A DNA stretch of 64,000 bases from Bacilli bacterium (GTDB lineage: Bacteria; Bacillota_I; Bacilli_A; RF39; UBA660), in assembly GCA_022009835.1 (NCBI GenBank), contig CP091726.1, positions 682,001-746,000 on the forward strand, given 5' to 3'. Positions 30,095 through 41,259 of this stretch are shown here, in pieces (the first letter of the stretch is position 1; the number at the start of each line of letters is the position of its first letter). The position numbers were made by a program, and so were the translations under genes. A model generated the notes under the pieces. The model ran no database searches and had not been told where the DNA came from. It saw only the letters and a list, made by a program, of their open reading frames with translations.

Positions 30095-30839
30095 ATGTTA
30101 ATTACATCAGTAAATAATAATAGAATTAAAGATATATGTAAATTAAAAGAAAAGAAATATCGAGATAGTACTAATACATTTATTATTGAAGGCAAGAACT
30201 TAATAAATGAGGCATATAAGAAGAATCTATTAAAAAAGAAATATATGTACTTGAAAGTACAGATATTTCTTTAGATATAGATACTTATTATGTAACTAAA
30301 GAGGTAATGAAAAAGATATCTAGTACTGATAGTATACCTAGTATTATAGGTATATGTAATAAAAAGAAAGAAGATAGTATAGGTAATAGATTATTAATAT
30401 TAGATAATATTCAAGATCCAGGTAATTTAGGTACTATGATTAGATCATCTAAAGCATTTAATATAGATACTATTATAGTAAGTCCTGATACAGTAGACAT
30501 GTATAATCCTAAAGTGTTAAGATCTACTGAAGGTATGATATTTCATACTAATATAATGGTAAGAGAGTTATCTACTTTTATTAAAAATCTAAAAGAAGAT
30601 AATTATATAATATATGGAACTAAAGTAGATGGTGGTACTAATATTAAAGATATAAATATTAATAATAAATATGCTTTAGTAATAGGAAATGAAGGAAGAG
30701 GTATGTCTAGTACTATTAGTGATTTATGTGATAAATATTTATACATAAAAAAATGAATAATGAAGTAGAAAGTTTAAATGCTGCAGTAGCGGCCTCTATC
30801 CTTCTATATGAAATGGATGATAAATATGACATTAATTAA
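30095..30839 (+). CDS. SpoU/TrmH family RNA 2'-O-methyltransferase
   Basis: About 248 residues: an N-terminal substrate-binding domain (NNRIKDICKLKEKKYR, FIIEGKNLI), then a SPOUT domain with its three motifs, NIQDPGNLGTMIRS, VIGNEGRGM and NNEVESLNAAVAA. The knotted domain binds AdoMet; members methylate ribose 2'-OH in rRNA or tRNA. Frame breaks lie near 30235 and 30752. ATAAGGAGG precedes the ATG. It overlaps rimM by 14 bases, consistent with an rRNA-maturation operon. Confidence 0.88.
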
Positions 30840-31320
30840 AATAGGTAAAATAGTAAATACTCATGGTATTAAAGGAGAATTAAGATTACTATCTAAATTT
30901 CCTTATAAAGATAAAGTATTTATTAATAATATGAAAATATATATTGATAAAAAAGATATAGAAGTAATAAATACTTATCGTAAACATAAAAACTTTGATA
31001 TGATTACATTAAAAAGGGTATAGTAATATTAATGAGGTATTAAAATATAAAAGGTAAGTATGTTTATGTAGATAATAATGATATAGTACTAGATAATAAT
31101 AAATATTTAGATGAAGATTTAATTGGATTAAATGTTATATATGAAGATAATGATAAAGGTATCATTACTGATATAGAAAGATATGATAAAACAGTATTAT
31201 TTAATATTAAAAGGTAATGATAAAGAATACTTAATACCATATAATGATAATTTAATATATAAAATTGATATCAATGATAAAAAAATATATATAAAAGATA
31301 TTAAAGGATTATTTGAATAA
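30826..31320 (+). CDS. rimM: Ribosome maturation factor RimM
   Basis: IGKIVNTHGIKGELRL is the RimM signature, LYKGKYVYV-type and LIGLNVI segments follow, and the C-terminal PRC-barrel reads KEYLIPYNDNLIYKID...KGLFE. About 165 residues. RimM binds S19 and helps mature the 30S head. Frame breaks lie near 31015, 31048 and 31212. The usual partners trmD and rplS are not adjacent. Confidence 0.88.
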
Positions 31321-31345
31321 CTAGAAATATACTAGTTATTTTTAT
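31317..31345 (+). terminator. rimM terminator
   Basis: AACTAG pairs with CTAGTT around AAATATA, followed by a T-rich tract. Confidence 0.7.
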
Positions 31346-31382
31346 CTTGTATAAATTTTATAATAGAAAGTCATAAATATTT

Positions 31383-31634
31383 TTAAAGTTAAATATAAAA
31401 ATCAAGAAATGTGATACACAAATTAAGGTAATAGATATCCTCGAAGAAACATTGGTGTATTGTATCGAGGCAAAAACAGCTAAAGAGATAAGAGAACATT
31501 TAAAATTAACATCAAAAAGATATGTAGCATACAATATTATTAAGCTATTAATTAGTGAGGGAAAATTAAAATACACTAATAAGAATAGTATCAATGCTAG
31601 AAATCAGAAATATCGAATGGTAAAAACAATATGA
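31383..31634 (+). pseudogene. Orphan C-terminal winged-helix fragment
   Basis: An open stretch of about 80 residues with no good start codon or ribosome-binding site. It reads like a winged-helix module (AKTAKEIREHLKLTSKRYVAYNI, LISEGKLKYTNKNSINARNQKY) that usually ends longer DNA-binding or AlbA-type proteins. The N-terminal partner is absent, so it is probably a decayed remnant. A small functional regulator starting at ATG 31452 cannot be excluded. Confidence 0.45.
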
Positions 31635-31658
31635 TAAAAAAATAATACATAAGATTAA

Positions 31659-31685
31659 AGTTACTAGTATTACTAGTACTTTTTC
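31659..31685 (+). terminator. Terminator after the winged-helix fragment
   Basis: AGT-ACTAGT pairs with ACTAGTACT, followed by TTTT. Confidence 0.6.
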
Positions 31686-31736
31686 CTATAGTCAAAATTA
31701 TATTATTACATAAATTATTATAAGAGGAGGAATGAT

Positions 31737-32325
31737 ATGATAAATCCTTATAATTATATGGATAAAGATAATAAATGTAAGTGTAATCCTGTTATAATTG
31801 GTATGACAGGTCCAAGAGGCCCACAAGGAAGACAAGGGGATATAGGTCCGACAGGGCCTCAAGGTGAAAAGAGGAGAGATAGGACCAACAGGGCCAGTTT
31901 CTGTTAGCAGTACCGATAGTATTTTTTTTGCTAGCTATAATGATACTAAAGAAAATAAGGCATTAGAAATTAATGATACTTGGTTAATACCAAATCCTAG
32001 TGAATATTTTATTGTACCAAACGATACTGAAGTAGAATTAATACCAGGTATATACGAAATTAATTTATCGGGACATATAACTGGAGTAGATACTACTCAT
32101 AGTGGAACTTTCTATCTAGCGGATAGTGCAGGGTCCGCTATTAAAGATTTAACATTTGAACTATTAGCAGGAAATCTAAATGAAATGTATTTTTCTAAAA
32201 CTATTTTATTTAGATTTGATGAAGACACAATACTTGAAGTGATGACTAGTGTATCAGGAGAAGAAAATACTTCAAATGTTGCTATTAAAGATGTGACATT
32301 ACTTATCAAAAAAATTCATGAATAA
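31737..32325 (+). CDS. Collagen-like surface protein with a C1q-like C-terminal domain
   Basis: About 196 residues. A short N-terminus with CKC (residues 13-15) leads to about ten Gly-X-Y triplets (GMTGPRGPQGRQG, GDIGPTGPQGE, GEIGPTGP). A beta-rich domain of about 135 residues follows (YEINLSGHITGVD, GTFYLADSAG, LEVMTSVSGEENTSNV, VTLLIKKI), resembling the trimeric C1q/TNF-like heads of BclA-type proteins. One frame break near 31869. There is no signal peptide, as in BclA-type exosporium proteins and some surface-recruited collagens. GAGGAGGAATGAT precedes ATG 31737. Trimer formation is inferred. Confidence 0.8.
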
Positions 32326-32326
32326 C

Positions 32327-32350
32327 AAGTACTTACTAGTACTTTTTTTC
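32327..32350 (+). terminator. Terminator of the collagen-like gene
   Basis: AAGTACT pairs with AGTACTT around TACT, followed by a T run. Confidence 0.75.
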
Positions 32351-32403
32351 TTTACATTAATATTCATATCTGATATAATTATTAGAGAAATGAGGCGGTA
32401 TAT

Positions 32404-33517
<1,114 letters not shown>

Positions 33518-33545
33518 TATATTTAAATAAGAAAAGAGGGTTACT

Positions 33546-35449
33546 ATGAAGAAAATACTAAAGATAAATATTATTAATCTAATAACATTACTATATCTTG
33601 AATTAACTTATGGTCTATTAGTTATTGGTTCGTTTAATCATGAGCAGATATTTAGTATTATTCTTTATAGTATTTTTATATCTCTAGTAATGACCATTCT
33701 AATGACTGTGTGGCATGAAAAAGTAAATAAAATAGTTAGTTATATAATCTATAGTATTATATGTTTTTGGTATGCTTTAGAAGCTGTTTTTAAGATGTTC
33801 TTACAGACTTATTTTTCTTTAGATTGCTTTAAACTAACTGATCAAGCCATGGGCTTTGCAGGGGAAACTATCAAAGTAATAGTAACTAACTTACCATATA
33901 TTATTCTCTTTTTTTATTCCTCTAATTATCATAATAATATTAAGAAAGAAAATAAATAGAAATATTGATAATAAAAAGTATTTACTTGCTTATATTGTTT
34001 TAATACCATTGTCTTTCTTTACTTATAAATTATACATAGATAGTACTAAAGATAAAAGAGAATATTACTTTATATGACCTTTATTATAATGTTGATAATG
34101 TTGCTTTTAAATATTCAGAAAAATGGGTATTATGTCAAGTACGATTCTTGATATTAAAAAGAACTATCTTTGGTTTTGATACTAAAGTAATTGAAGTATA
34201 TAAAGAATATAACAATAAAGAAGAACTAAATGTGTTCAAAAAGAACATTCTTGATTTAGACTTATCTGATCCTAAATTAAATAAAGATATAAAAAAACTT
34301 ACATTGAAGATAATCCAGGTACTTTAAAGAATGAATATACATCGTTATTCGAAGGAAAGAATCTTATCTTTGTGGTGGCAGAATCCTTTAGTGAAATTGC
34401 TATTTCTGAAGAATTAACTCCGACGTTATATAAATTAACGCATAATAGTTTTACTTTTGATAATTTCTATGTACCTTATTACTTGTCTACTATTGGTGGT
34501 GAAGCCCAATCACTAACTGGCTTGTATCCTAATTATGCAGTTTTACCTAAATGGAAGAGTGGAGAAAATTCTTTTCCTTACGGCTTATCTACTGTTTTTA
34601 AAAAGAAAGGATATAATACATTTGCTTATCATGCACATGATGGACATTTTCAAAATAGATATAAATATCTAAAGTCATTAGGTTTTGATAATTTTAAAGC
34701 TTGTACTATGGGATTAGATATTGATTGTAGTCTTTGGCCTGAAAGTGATGTTGAAATGATAGAGGCTAGTTTAAATGATTATATAGATAGTGATAAACCA
34801 TTTATGACATATTATATGACTGTATCTGGTCATTTAGATTATGATAAAGATGCTAATAGTATTGTTAGTAAGAATTGGAATATAGTAAAAAGATTTAAAA
34901 TATAGTGATAAAGTTAAATCTTACTTAGCAACTCAAATTGAACTAGATAAAGCCTTAGAAAGATTAATGACGGCTTTGGAAAATAAAAAGAGATTTTTAG
35001 ATGATACTGTCATTGTCCTATTAGCGGATCACTATCCTTATGGACTTACTTTAAATGAAATAAATGAATTATCTAGTTATCAAAGAGATAGTAACTTTGA
35101 AATTAATCATAATGCTCTAATAGTCTATAATAGCACTATTCCTACTACTAACATTGATAAAGTAGGTATGCCAATCGATGTGTTGCCTACGGTCTATAAC
35201 TTATTTGGTATAAAATATGATGCTAGATTATTTGCAGGTACCGATTTATTATCAAATAGTGAAGGTTTAGTTATATTAGATAACTTATCTTGGATTACTG
35301 ATCAAGGAAGATATAATAGCTTAACCGGTAGTACTGGCAATATGACTAGTGAATATGTAGATCGTATAAATAAACTTATTCAAAATAAAATTATTTTTAG
35401 TAAGAATATGCTTCTATATGATGGTTATCGTTATATAAAGGAGAAATAA
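33546..35449 (+). CDS. LtaS-like sulfatase-family membrane enzyme
   Basis: About 635 residues. Four or five N-terminal transmembrane segments (33546-34020) are followed by an extracellular sulfatase-fold domain: LIFVVAESFSEI (first metal Glu), YYLSTIGGEAQSLTGLYPNY (nucleophile region), AYHAHDGHFQNR, TVSGHLDY and VIVLLADHYPYG. This is the LTA synthase architecture; LtaS polymerises glycerol-phosphate on the outer face of the membrane. Frame breaks lie near 33930, 34065, 34110-34160, 34295 and 34900. Related phosphoethanolamine or phosphoglycerol transferases share the fold, so the precise product is unproven. Confidence 0.85.
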
Positions 35450-35465
35450 TTCTTCTTTTTTTTCT

Positions 35466-35536
35466 CCCTTTTAACCATAAACAAGTTTATGTTTTTCAGG
35501 GTATGAGGAAGCCTTTTTATAAAAGTCTTCCTCATA
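35466..35536 (+). repeat. Tandem stem-loop element, copy 6
   Basis: Hairpin 1 (35466-35501) has CCCT/AGGG with an inner CATAAAC/GTTTATG stem. Hairpin 2 (35502-35536) has TATGAGGAAG/CTTCCTCATA. It is almost identical to copy 5 although the neighbouring genes differ. Confidence 0.82.
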
Positions 35537-35570
35537 GACAATCATTTGTTATTATGTAATGATATTAATA

Positions 35571-35576
35571 TATAAT
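35571..35576 (+). promoter_or_regulatory. -10 box of the 6S-like RNA
   Basis: A perfect TATAAT with a weak TTGTTA 18 bases upstream; the predicted start near 35583 coincides with the 5' base of the long closing stem. Confidence 0.5.
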
Positions 35577-35582
35577 GATGTA

Positions 35583-35785
35583 CATTAACGTCGAAAGGGT
35601 TGTTTTCTCCTAGTATTTGCTTGGATAACTTTAGTTACACTATATTTAATTAGTGGCAGTAACCATAGGAAATAAAAAATAAGCACCATTTAGTGGGTGC
35701 TTCATTAGAACATAATGGAGAGAACACCTTTTGACAATAAGACGTTACTCCTTTTTATTATGAGTAATTTCTCTTTTCAAATACA
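35583..35785 (+). ncRNA. ssrS: Probable 6S RNA
   Basis: GTCGAAAGGG and TTTTCTCC (35590-35610) can pair with GGAGAGAA and CCTTTTGAC (35717-35735), closing a rod of about 150 bases. Inside are an apical GTTACACTA/TAGT..GTAAC hairpin (35634-35663) and a small AGCACC/GGGTGCT hairpin (35682-35701) on the 3' side of the open region. A TTACTC/GAGTAA hairpin with T-rich tail (35744-35775) could terminate it. Closing stem, central bubble with a 3'-strand hairpin and apical stem is the 6S RNA plan, which sequesters sigma-A polymerase. The identification rests on structure alone. Confidence 0.5.
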
Positions 35786-35869
35786 TTGTATCAAATTTTA
35801 TTAAAAATATCGATAAGTATTATCATCTAGAAGGCATTCGCACCGGATATAATAGGGTATATTGATACC

Positions 35870-35925
35870 TTATTTATAGACTAAGGCTATAAATAACTAG
35901 GAAAAAAACCATAGATTTTTCCTAG
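35870..35925 (-). repeat. Tandem stem-loop element, copy 9
   Basis: TTATTTATAG/CTATAAATAA (35870-35896) encloses ACTAAGG, the same pyrimidine-mismatch core. CTAGGAAAAA/TTTTTCCTAG (35897-35925) is the second hairpin. The order matches the minus-orientation copies. This is the only copy not directly after a protein gene. Confidence 0.65.
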
Positions 35926-35972
35926 AAAATACCAAATAATCTGAAAAAAGTAAAAAAAAGTCATTTTTTTAC

Positions 35973-36002
35973 TTGATTTTTAATATAATTATAGAGTATA
36001 AT
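35973..36002 (+). promoter_or_regulatory. Promoter of the S10-spc-alpha ribosomal operon
   Basis: TTGATT (35973-35978), an 18-base spacer and TATAAT (35997-36002). It is the last promoter-like sequence before rpsJ and would start transcription near 36009. Confidence 0.65.
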
Positions 36003-36008
36003 TGTAGA

Positions 36009-36138
36009 AGTGTGACTGGCTTAGATGTGCGAAGTTGCTGATACACCCGGTTAAGTTGTCAAATAAATTAAAGGGCTATCAGGTAATTCGTTCGGAGCTA
36101 TGTCTATACCAAGATATAGGCGAAGGGAGGACAACAAA
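36009..36138 (+). promoter_or_regulatory. S10-operon 5' leader, probably structured
   Basis: A 130-base untranslated leader that is noticeably richer in G and C than the surroundings, with GTTGCTGATACACCCGG and several short complementary segments (for example TATAGG/CCAAGATATA near its end). S10 leaders are targets of ribosomal-protein autoregulation in many bacteria (L4 in E. coli). I cannot assign the binding protein from sequence alone. Confidence 0.45.
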
Positions 36139-36447
36139 ATGGCAAAGGAGAAAGTGAGAATTAAATTAAAAGCTTACGATCACAGAGTTCTAGATAGTGC
36201 TGCTGCTAAAATAGTAGCTACTGTTAAAAGAACTGGTGGTGTAGTATCTGGACCTGTACCATTACCTACTGAAATTGAAAAAATTACAATTTTAAGAGCG
36301 GTACATAAGTACAAGGATTCAAGAGAGCAATTTGAGAAAAGAACTCACAAAAGACTAATTGATATCACAGACCCTAGTAAAGAAACTATTGAAGCACTTG
36401 CTCATTTAGATTTACCTAGTGGTGTTGATATAAAAATTAAAAAATAA
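36139..36447 (+). CDS. rpsJ: 30S ribosomal protein S10
   Basis: 102 residues, intact. [15 protein letters not shown] and [18 protein letters not shown] are S10 hallmarks; [14 protein letters not shown] forms the tRNA-proximal loop region. GGGAGGACAACAAA precedes ATG 36139; an upstream in-frame ATG at 36100 lacks a ribosome-binding site and lies in the leader. First gene of the S10 operon; S10 also takes part in NusB antitermination. Confidence 0.97.
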   Translation: MAKEKVRIKLKAYDHRVLDSAAAKIVATVKRTGGVVSGPVPLPTEIEKITILRAVHKYKDSREQFEKRTHKRLIDITDPSKETIEALAHLDLPSGVDIKIKK

Positions 36448-36463
36448 TTAATAGGAGGAAAAA

Positions 36464-37220
36464 ATGAAAGGAATCTTAGGAAGAAAAAGGGATGACTGAA
36501 GTATTTACTACTGATGGAAAACTTATTCCTGTAACTGTTATTGAAGTTGAAGATAATGTGGTATCACAAATCAAAACTAAAGAAACAGATGGATACGATG
36601 CAATCCAACTTGCTACAGTTGATAAGAAAGAATCAAGAAGTAATAAACCTGAAACTGGTCATCTAAAAAAAGCAAATGCTACACCTAAGCGCTTCTTAAA
36701 GGAAATCAGAGGTGCTAGTGTTAGCGAATATGCTTTAGGAGATGTTCTTAAAGCTGATACTTTTGCTGCAGGAGAAATGGTTGATGTAACTGGTACTTCT
36801 AAAGGTAAAGGTTTCCAAGGTGTTATTAAAAGACACAATCAAAGTAGAGGACCTATGAGTCATGGATCTCAGTATCATAGAGGAGTAGGTTCAATGGGTA
36901 CATTGTTACCAATGAGAGTTTTACCAGGAAAGAAATTACCTGGACATATGGGTCATGAGCAAGTAACTATTCAAAATCTTGAAGTTATTAGTGTAGACCT
37001 AGAAAATAATGTTATCTTAATTAAAGGAAGTGTTCCTGGACCTAAAAACTCTTTAGTATTGGTTAGAACTTCAGTTAAAACTGGTGATAAAGTAAATGAA
37101 CCAGTAGAATTAGTAGTTTACGAAGAAGGAGTTACTTCTGAAGAAGTAGCAGAAGAAACTATGGAAACTATTAATGAAGAACTAGCGAGTGTTGAAACAT
37201 CACAAGAAACAGCAGAATAA
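36464..37220 (+). CDS. rplC: 50S ribosomal protein L3
   Basis: About 251 residues. [15 protein letters not shown] is the L3 start, interrupted by one frame break near 36489. [23 protein letters not shown] is the peptidyl-transferase-facing loop and [13 protein letters not shown] the following core. The C-terminus carries an acidic tail of about 35 residues after LVVYEEGV, not present in typical L3. Confidence 0.96.
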
Positions 37221-37272
37221 TTATTACTATATAATAAAGAAAAAAATAATTGTGATGATAAAGGAGGAAATT

Positions 37273-37908
37273 ATGTCTAAGAAAAATAGATGTTTTTAAG
37301 TCTTAAAAGGCGAAAAAGGTAAAGGATATAAAATTAGAAGATAACATATTTAATATTGAACCAAATGATGTAGTAATTAAAGATGCAGTTGTTGCCGCTA
37401 TGGCAGGAGCTAGACAAGGTACTGCTAAGGTTAAAACTAGAAGTGAAGTTGCTGGTGGTGGAAGAAAACCATACAGACAAAAAGGAACTGGTAATGCAAG
37501 ACAAGGAAGCATTAGAGCACCACATTATAGACATGGTGGTATCGTATTTGGACCAGTACCAAGAGATTATTCAAAGAAAATGAATAAGAAAGAAAAGAGA
37601 TTAGCACTTAAGAGTGCATTATCTTATAAAGTATTAGATAAAGAATTAGTAGTAGTATCTACTATTGAATTTGAAACTAATAAAAACTAAAAGAAATGAT
37701 TAATTTATTAGAGGGATTAAATCTTACTAATCATAAAGTATTAGTATGTGTTAAAGAACTTACTGACAATGTTTGTTTAGCAGCTAGAAACTTAGCTAAT
37801 GTAAAAATTGTTTTACCAAGTGAAATTAATACTTTTGATTTAATATCTTCAGATAATTTATTAATTGAAGAAGAAGCATTAACTATGCTAGAGGAGGTGC
37901 TTAAATAA
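37273..37908 (+). CDS. rplD: 50S ribosomal protein L4
   Basis: Reconstructed length about 208 residues. The exit-tunnel loop is recognisable ([37 protein letters not shown]), followed by [12 protein letters not shown] and a C-terminal Rossmann-like half. Frame breaks lie near 37284, 37305, 37325 and 37688; the real start is ATG 37273 behind AAAGGAGG. In E. coli L4 represses the S10 operon; the leader at 36009 may be its target. Confidence 0.95.
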
Positions 37909-38186
37909 TGAATAATTATTTAGATATAATCTTAGCACCAGTTATTACTGAGAAAACTGCTAATATGGAAGCAGAAGGAAAATATGCTTTCAAAGTAGCA
38001 AATAAAGCTAATAAAACTGAAATTAAACAAGCTATCGAAAAGAAGTTTGGTGTTAAAGTTGAAAAAGTAAATATAACTAATTCTCATCCTAAGAAAAAGA
38101 GAGTTGGAAAATATACTGGTATGACTAGTAAATATAAGAAAGCTATAGTAACTTTAAAGAAAGGTGAAACTATTAGTTTCGACTAG
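37908..38186 (+). CDS. rplW: 50S ribosomal protein L23
   Basis: 92 residues, intact. [21 protein letters not shown] and KVNTS-type [16 protein letters not shown] segments are typical. Its ATG overlaps the rplD stop (TAATG). L23 lies at the tunnel exit, where trigger factor and SRP dock. Confidence 0.96.
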   Translation: MNNYLDIILAPVITEKTANMEAEGKYAFKVANKANKTEIKQAIEKKFGVKVEKVNITNSHPKKKRVGKYTGMTSKYKKAIVTLKKGETISFD

Positions 38187-38201
38187 TAAGGAGGAAATAT
38201 A

Positions 38202-39032
38202 ATGGCAATAAGAGTTTATAAACCAATGACTGCTGGTACAAGACAAAGATCTGTACTAACAAGTGAAGAAATTACTAAAAAAGCTCCTGAAAAAAGTTTG
38301 ACAGTTACTAAGAAAAAAACTAATGGTAGAAATAATCAAGGTAAAATTACTGTTAGACATAGAGGTGGCGGAGTAAAAAGAAAATATAGATTAATTGACT
38401 TCAAGAGAAGAAAAGATGGTGTTACTGCTATAGTAACTGCTATTGAGTACGATCCAAATAGAAGTGCAAATATTGCTCTAATCACTTATAAAGATGGAGA
38501 AAAAGCATATATCATTGCTCCTAAAGGATTAACTGTTGGTACAGTTATTGAGTCTGGTGAAAATGTTGATATTAAAGTAGGAAATGCACTTCCTATTATG
38601 AATATTCCAGTTGGTACTGTAATTCATAATATTGAATTAAAACCAGGTAAAGGTGCAAGCTTAGCAAGAAGTGCTGGAGCATCTGCTCAGATTCTTGGTA
38701 GAGAAGAGAAATATGTTTTAATTAGATTAGGTAGTGGTGAAACAAGAAGAATCTTAGGTACTTGTAGAGCTACTATTGGTGTAGTAGGAAACGAAGACTA
38801 CTCACTAGTAAAAATAGGTAAGGCAGGAAGAACTAGACATAAAGGATTTAGACCTACTGTTCGTGGTTCTGTTATGAACCCTAATGATCACCCACATGGT
38901 GGTGGTGAAGGTAGAGCTCCAATAGGTAGAAGTGGACCAATGACACCTTGGGGTAAACCAGCTCTTGGATACAAGACAAGAAAGAATAAGAAACAGTCAG
39001 ATAAATATATCGTGACTCGTCGTAAAAAATAA
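38202..39032 (+). CDS. rplB: 50S ribosomal protein L2
   Basis: 276 residues, intact and of normal length. [45 protein letters not shown] and the C-terminal [18 protein letters not shown] with the conserved peptidyl-transferase His. AAGGAGGAAATATA precedes the ATG. Confidence 0.98.
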   Translation: MAIRVYKPMTAGTRQRSVLTSEEITKKAPEKSLTVTKKKTNGRNNQGKITVRHRGGGVKRKYRLIDFKRRKDGVTAIVTAIEYDPNRSANIALITYKDGEKAYIIAPKGLTVGTVIESGENVDIKVGNALPIMNIPVGTVIHNIELKPGKGASLARSAGASAQILGREEKYVLIRLGSGETRRILGTCRATIGVVGNEDYSLVKIGKAGRTRHKGFRPTVRGSVMNPNDHPHGGGEGRAPIGRSGPMTPWGKPALGYKTRKNKKQSDKYIVTRRKK

Positions 39033-39052
39033 AAAGAAAGGATGATTAAAAA

Positions 39053-39318
39053 ATGGCAAGAAGTTTAAAAAAGGACCTTATGTCTTTGATAGACTATTAA
39101 AAAGAGTAAGAGCATTAAATGAATCTGGTAAGAAAGAAGTAATAAAAACTTGGTCACGTCGTTCAACAATCTTTCCTGAATTTATTGGTCATACTTTTGC
39201 AGTACATAACGGAAAAGAATTTATTCCTGTATATGTAACTGAAGATATGGTTGGACATAAATTAGGAGAATTTTCTCCTACTAGAAAGTTTGGCGGACAC
39301 GGATCAGACAAGAAATAA
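39053..39318 (+). CDS. rpsS: 30S ribosomal protein S19
   Basis: [38 protein letters not shown] and [17 protein letters not shown] give complete S19 of 88 residues. One missing A near 39068 breaks the frame right after the start, so no long open frame is seen. Confidence 0.95.
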
Positions 39319-39342
39319 TTTTCTTAAGAGGAGGAATTAGAA

Positions 39343-39684
39343 ATGGAAAGAACTGAAGCTAAGGCTGTAGCTAAGACAGTTAGAATATCTCCTAGAAAGA
39401 CAAGACTTATTATTAACTTAATAAGAGGTAAGAGTGTTGATGAAGCAAGAGCTATTCTTGCTAACCAACCTCAAAGAGCATCTAGAGTTATTTCTAAAGT
39501 ACTAGAAAGTGCTACTGCAAATGCTGTTAATAATTTTGGCATGAAGGAAGAAAATCTTTATGTTAAAACATGCTTCGTAGATGAAGCATTAGTAATTAAA
39601 AGAATCAAATTTGATTCAAGAGGTCGTACAGGTAGAAACGATCATAAGACAAGTCACATAACTATAGTAGTGGCTGAAAAATAA
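39343..39684 (+). CDS. rplV: 50S ribosomal protein L22
   Basis: 113 residues, intact. AVAKTVRISPRKTRLIINLIRG, the tunnel-lining loop around DEALVIKRIKFDSRGRTGR and the final TSHITIVVAE. AGAGGAGGAATTAGA precedes the ATG. Confidence 0.97.
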   Translation: MERTEAKAVAKTVRISPRKTRLIINLIRGKSVDEARAILANQPQRASRVISKVLESATANAVNNFGMKEENLYVKTCFVDEALVIKRIKFDSRGRTGRNDHKTSHITIVVAEK

Positions 39685-39702
39685 AAGAAGGAGGACACTT
39701 TA

Positions 39703-40368
39703 ATGGGACAAAAAGTTAGTCCAACAGGACTTAGAATTGGAATCAATAAAGACTGGGAATCTAAATGGTATGCTGAAAATGATTTAGCTAAGTATTTAAA
39801 TAACGATTATAAAATTCGTAAATATTTAAATAAGAAATTTAAAAAAATGCTAGTATTTCTAAGATTATTATTGAAAGAAATGCTAAAAAGATGTGAAATC
39901 TTTGTATATGCTGCTAAACCAGGTTTAATTATTGGCCAAAGTGGTGTTGAAATTGAAAAAATTAAAAAAGAAGTATCTAAACTAGTTGGTGAAGAAGTTC
40001 AAATCTCTGTAGTAGAAATTAAGAACCCAGATATGGTAGCAGAACTAGTTGCACAAAACATTGCTCATCAAATCGAAAATAGAGTTTCATTTAGAGTTGC
40101 TCAAAAGAAAGCAATCAGAAACACTATGAAAGCTGGAGCAAAAGGAATTAAAACATTAGTATCAGGAAGACTTGGTGGTGCTGATATTGCTCGTGGTGAA
40201 GGATATTCAGAAGGAACTATTCCTCTACATACTCTAAGAGCAGATATCGATTATGCTACTGCTGAAGCAGATACTACTTATGGAAAAATTGGAGTAAAAG
40301 TATGGATCTATAAAGGTGAAATACTAAGTAAGGGAGGTAATTCTCATGTTGATGCCAAAAAGAACTAA
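39703..40368 (+). CDS. rpsC: 30S ribosomal protein S3
   Basis: [22 protein letters not shown] start, KH-domain [21 protein letters not shown], and [19 protein letters not shown] are S3 features. The frame is open for 221 residues, but residues about 46-64 ([15 protein letters not shown]) are not S3-like; the neighbouring frame reads [17 protein letters not shown], as expected. An insertion near 39843 and a second near 39895 compensate each other, so this segment of the translation is wrong. Confidence 0.96.
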   Translation: MGQKVSPTGLRIGINKDWESKWYAENDLAKYLNNDYKIRKYLNKKFKKMLVFLRLLLKEMLKRCEIFVYAAKPGLIIGQSGVEIEKIKKEVSKLVGEEVQISVVEIKNPDMVAELVAQNIAHQIENRVSFRVAQKKAIRNTMKAGAKGIKTLVSGRLGGADIARGEGYSEGTIPLHTLRADIDYATAEADTTYGKIGVKVWIYKGEILSKGGNSHVDAKKN

Positions 40369-40778
40369 ACATAGAAAAACTTTCCGTCTACCTTATGAAG
40401 GTAAAGCAAAAGGAAATACTGAACTTCATTTTGGAAGTTATGGTTTAATGGCAAAAGAGGGAGCATGGATTACTGCTAACCAAATAGAAGCTGCCAGAAT
40501 AGCTATGACTAGATATATGAAGAGAGGTGGTAAGGTTTGGATTAATATATTCCCTAACTTATCACTAACTAAAAAGCCTCTTGAAACAAGACAAGGTAAA
40601 GGTAAAAGGAAATCCTGAAGTATGGGTTGCTGTTGTTAAAGAAGGAAAAATAATGTTTGAAATTGATGGAGTAGATGAAGCTACTGCTAGAGAAGCTTTA
40701 AGACTTGCATCACACAAATTACCAATTAAATGTAAATTTGTGAAGAAAGAAGAAAGTGGTGAAGTAAATGAAAACTAA
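40346..40778 (+). CDS. rplP: 50S ribosomal protein L16
   Basis: [14 protein letters not shown] start, then [20 protein letters not shown] and [15 protein letters not shown]. About 143 residues. One frame break near 40605 in [13 protein letters not shown]. It starts 23 bases inside rpsC, with AGGGAGGTAATTCTC upstream. Confidence 0.95.
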
Positions 40779-40961
40779 TGAACTTAGAAAATTAACCACC
40801 GAAGAACTTAATAAGAAAGTTACTGAATGTAAAGAAGAACTTTTCAGTTTAAGAATGCAAAAAGCTACTGGTATGATAGAAAAAAACCTTCTAGAATTAA
40901 TGAACTTAGAAAAGAAGTAGCAAGAATTAAAACTATTCTTAATGAGAGAAGAGAAGGGTAA
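40768..40961 (+). CDS. rpmC: 50S ribosomal protein L29
   Basis: About 64 residues: [37 protein letters not shown] and the coiled [15 protein letters not shown]. Overlaps the end of rplP. One frame break near 40884, so no long open frame exists. Confidence 0.92.
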
Positions 40962-40975
40962 GTGAGGTATAGAAT

Positions 40976-41232
40976 ATGAAAGAAAGAAAAAGAATTAATT
41001 GGTACTGTAGTTTCTGACAAAGCTGATAAAAACTATTACAGTTAAAGTAGAAACTTATAAGAAACACCCATTATATGGCAAGAGAGTTAAATATTCTAAA
41101 AAATATGCTGCTCATGATGAAAATAATATGGCACATGTTGGAGATAAAGTTCGCTTAGCCCAAACTAGACCATTATCTAAAACAAAGAGATATGAACTAG
41201 TAGAAGTAATAGAGAAAGCTGTTATTCTATAA
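40976..41232 (+). CDS. rpsQ: 30S ribosomal protein S17
   Basis: [42 protein letters not shown] and [22 protein letters not shown] give a full S17 of about 84 residues. Frame breaks near 40988 and 41030. Confidence 0.93.
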
Positions 41233-41259
41233 GCTCTTTAGTCGGAAGGAGGAAATAAT

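Noticed and set aside
36100..36138. Upstream ATG extending rpsJ by 13 residues
   Set aside because: No ribosome-binding site before it; the added residues are not S10-like, and GGGAGG sits correctly before ATG 36139.
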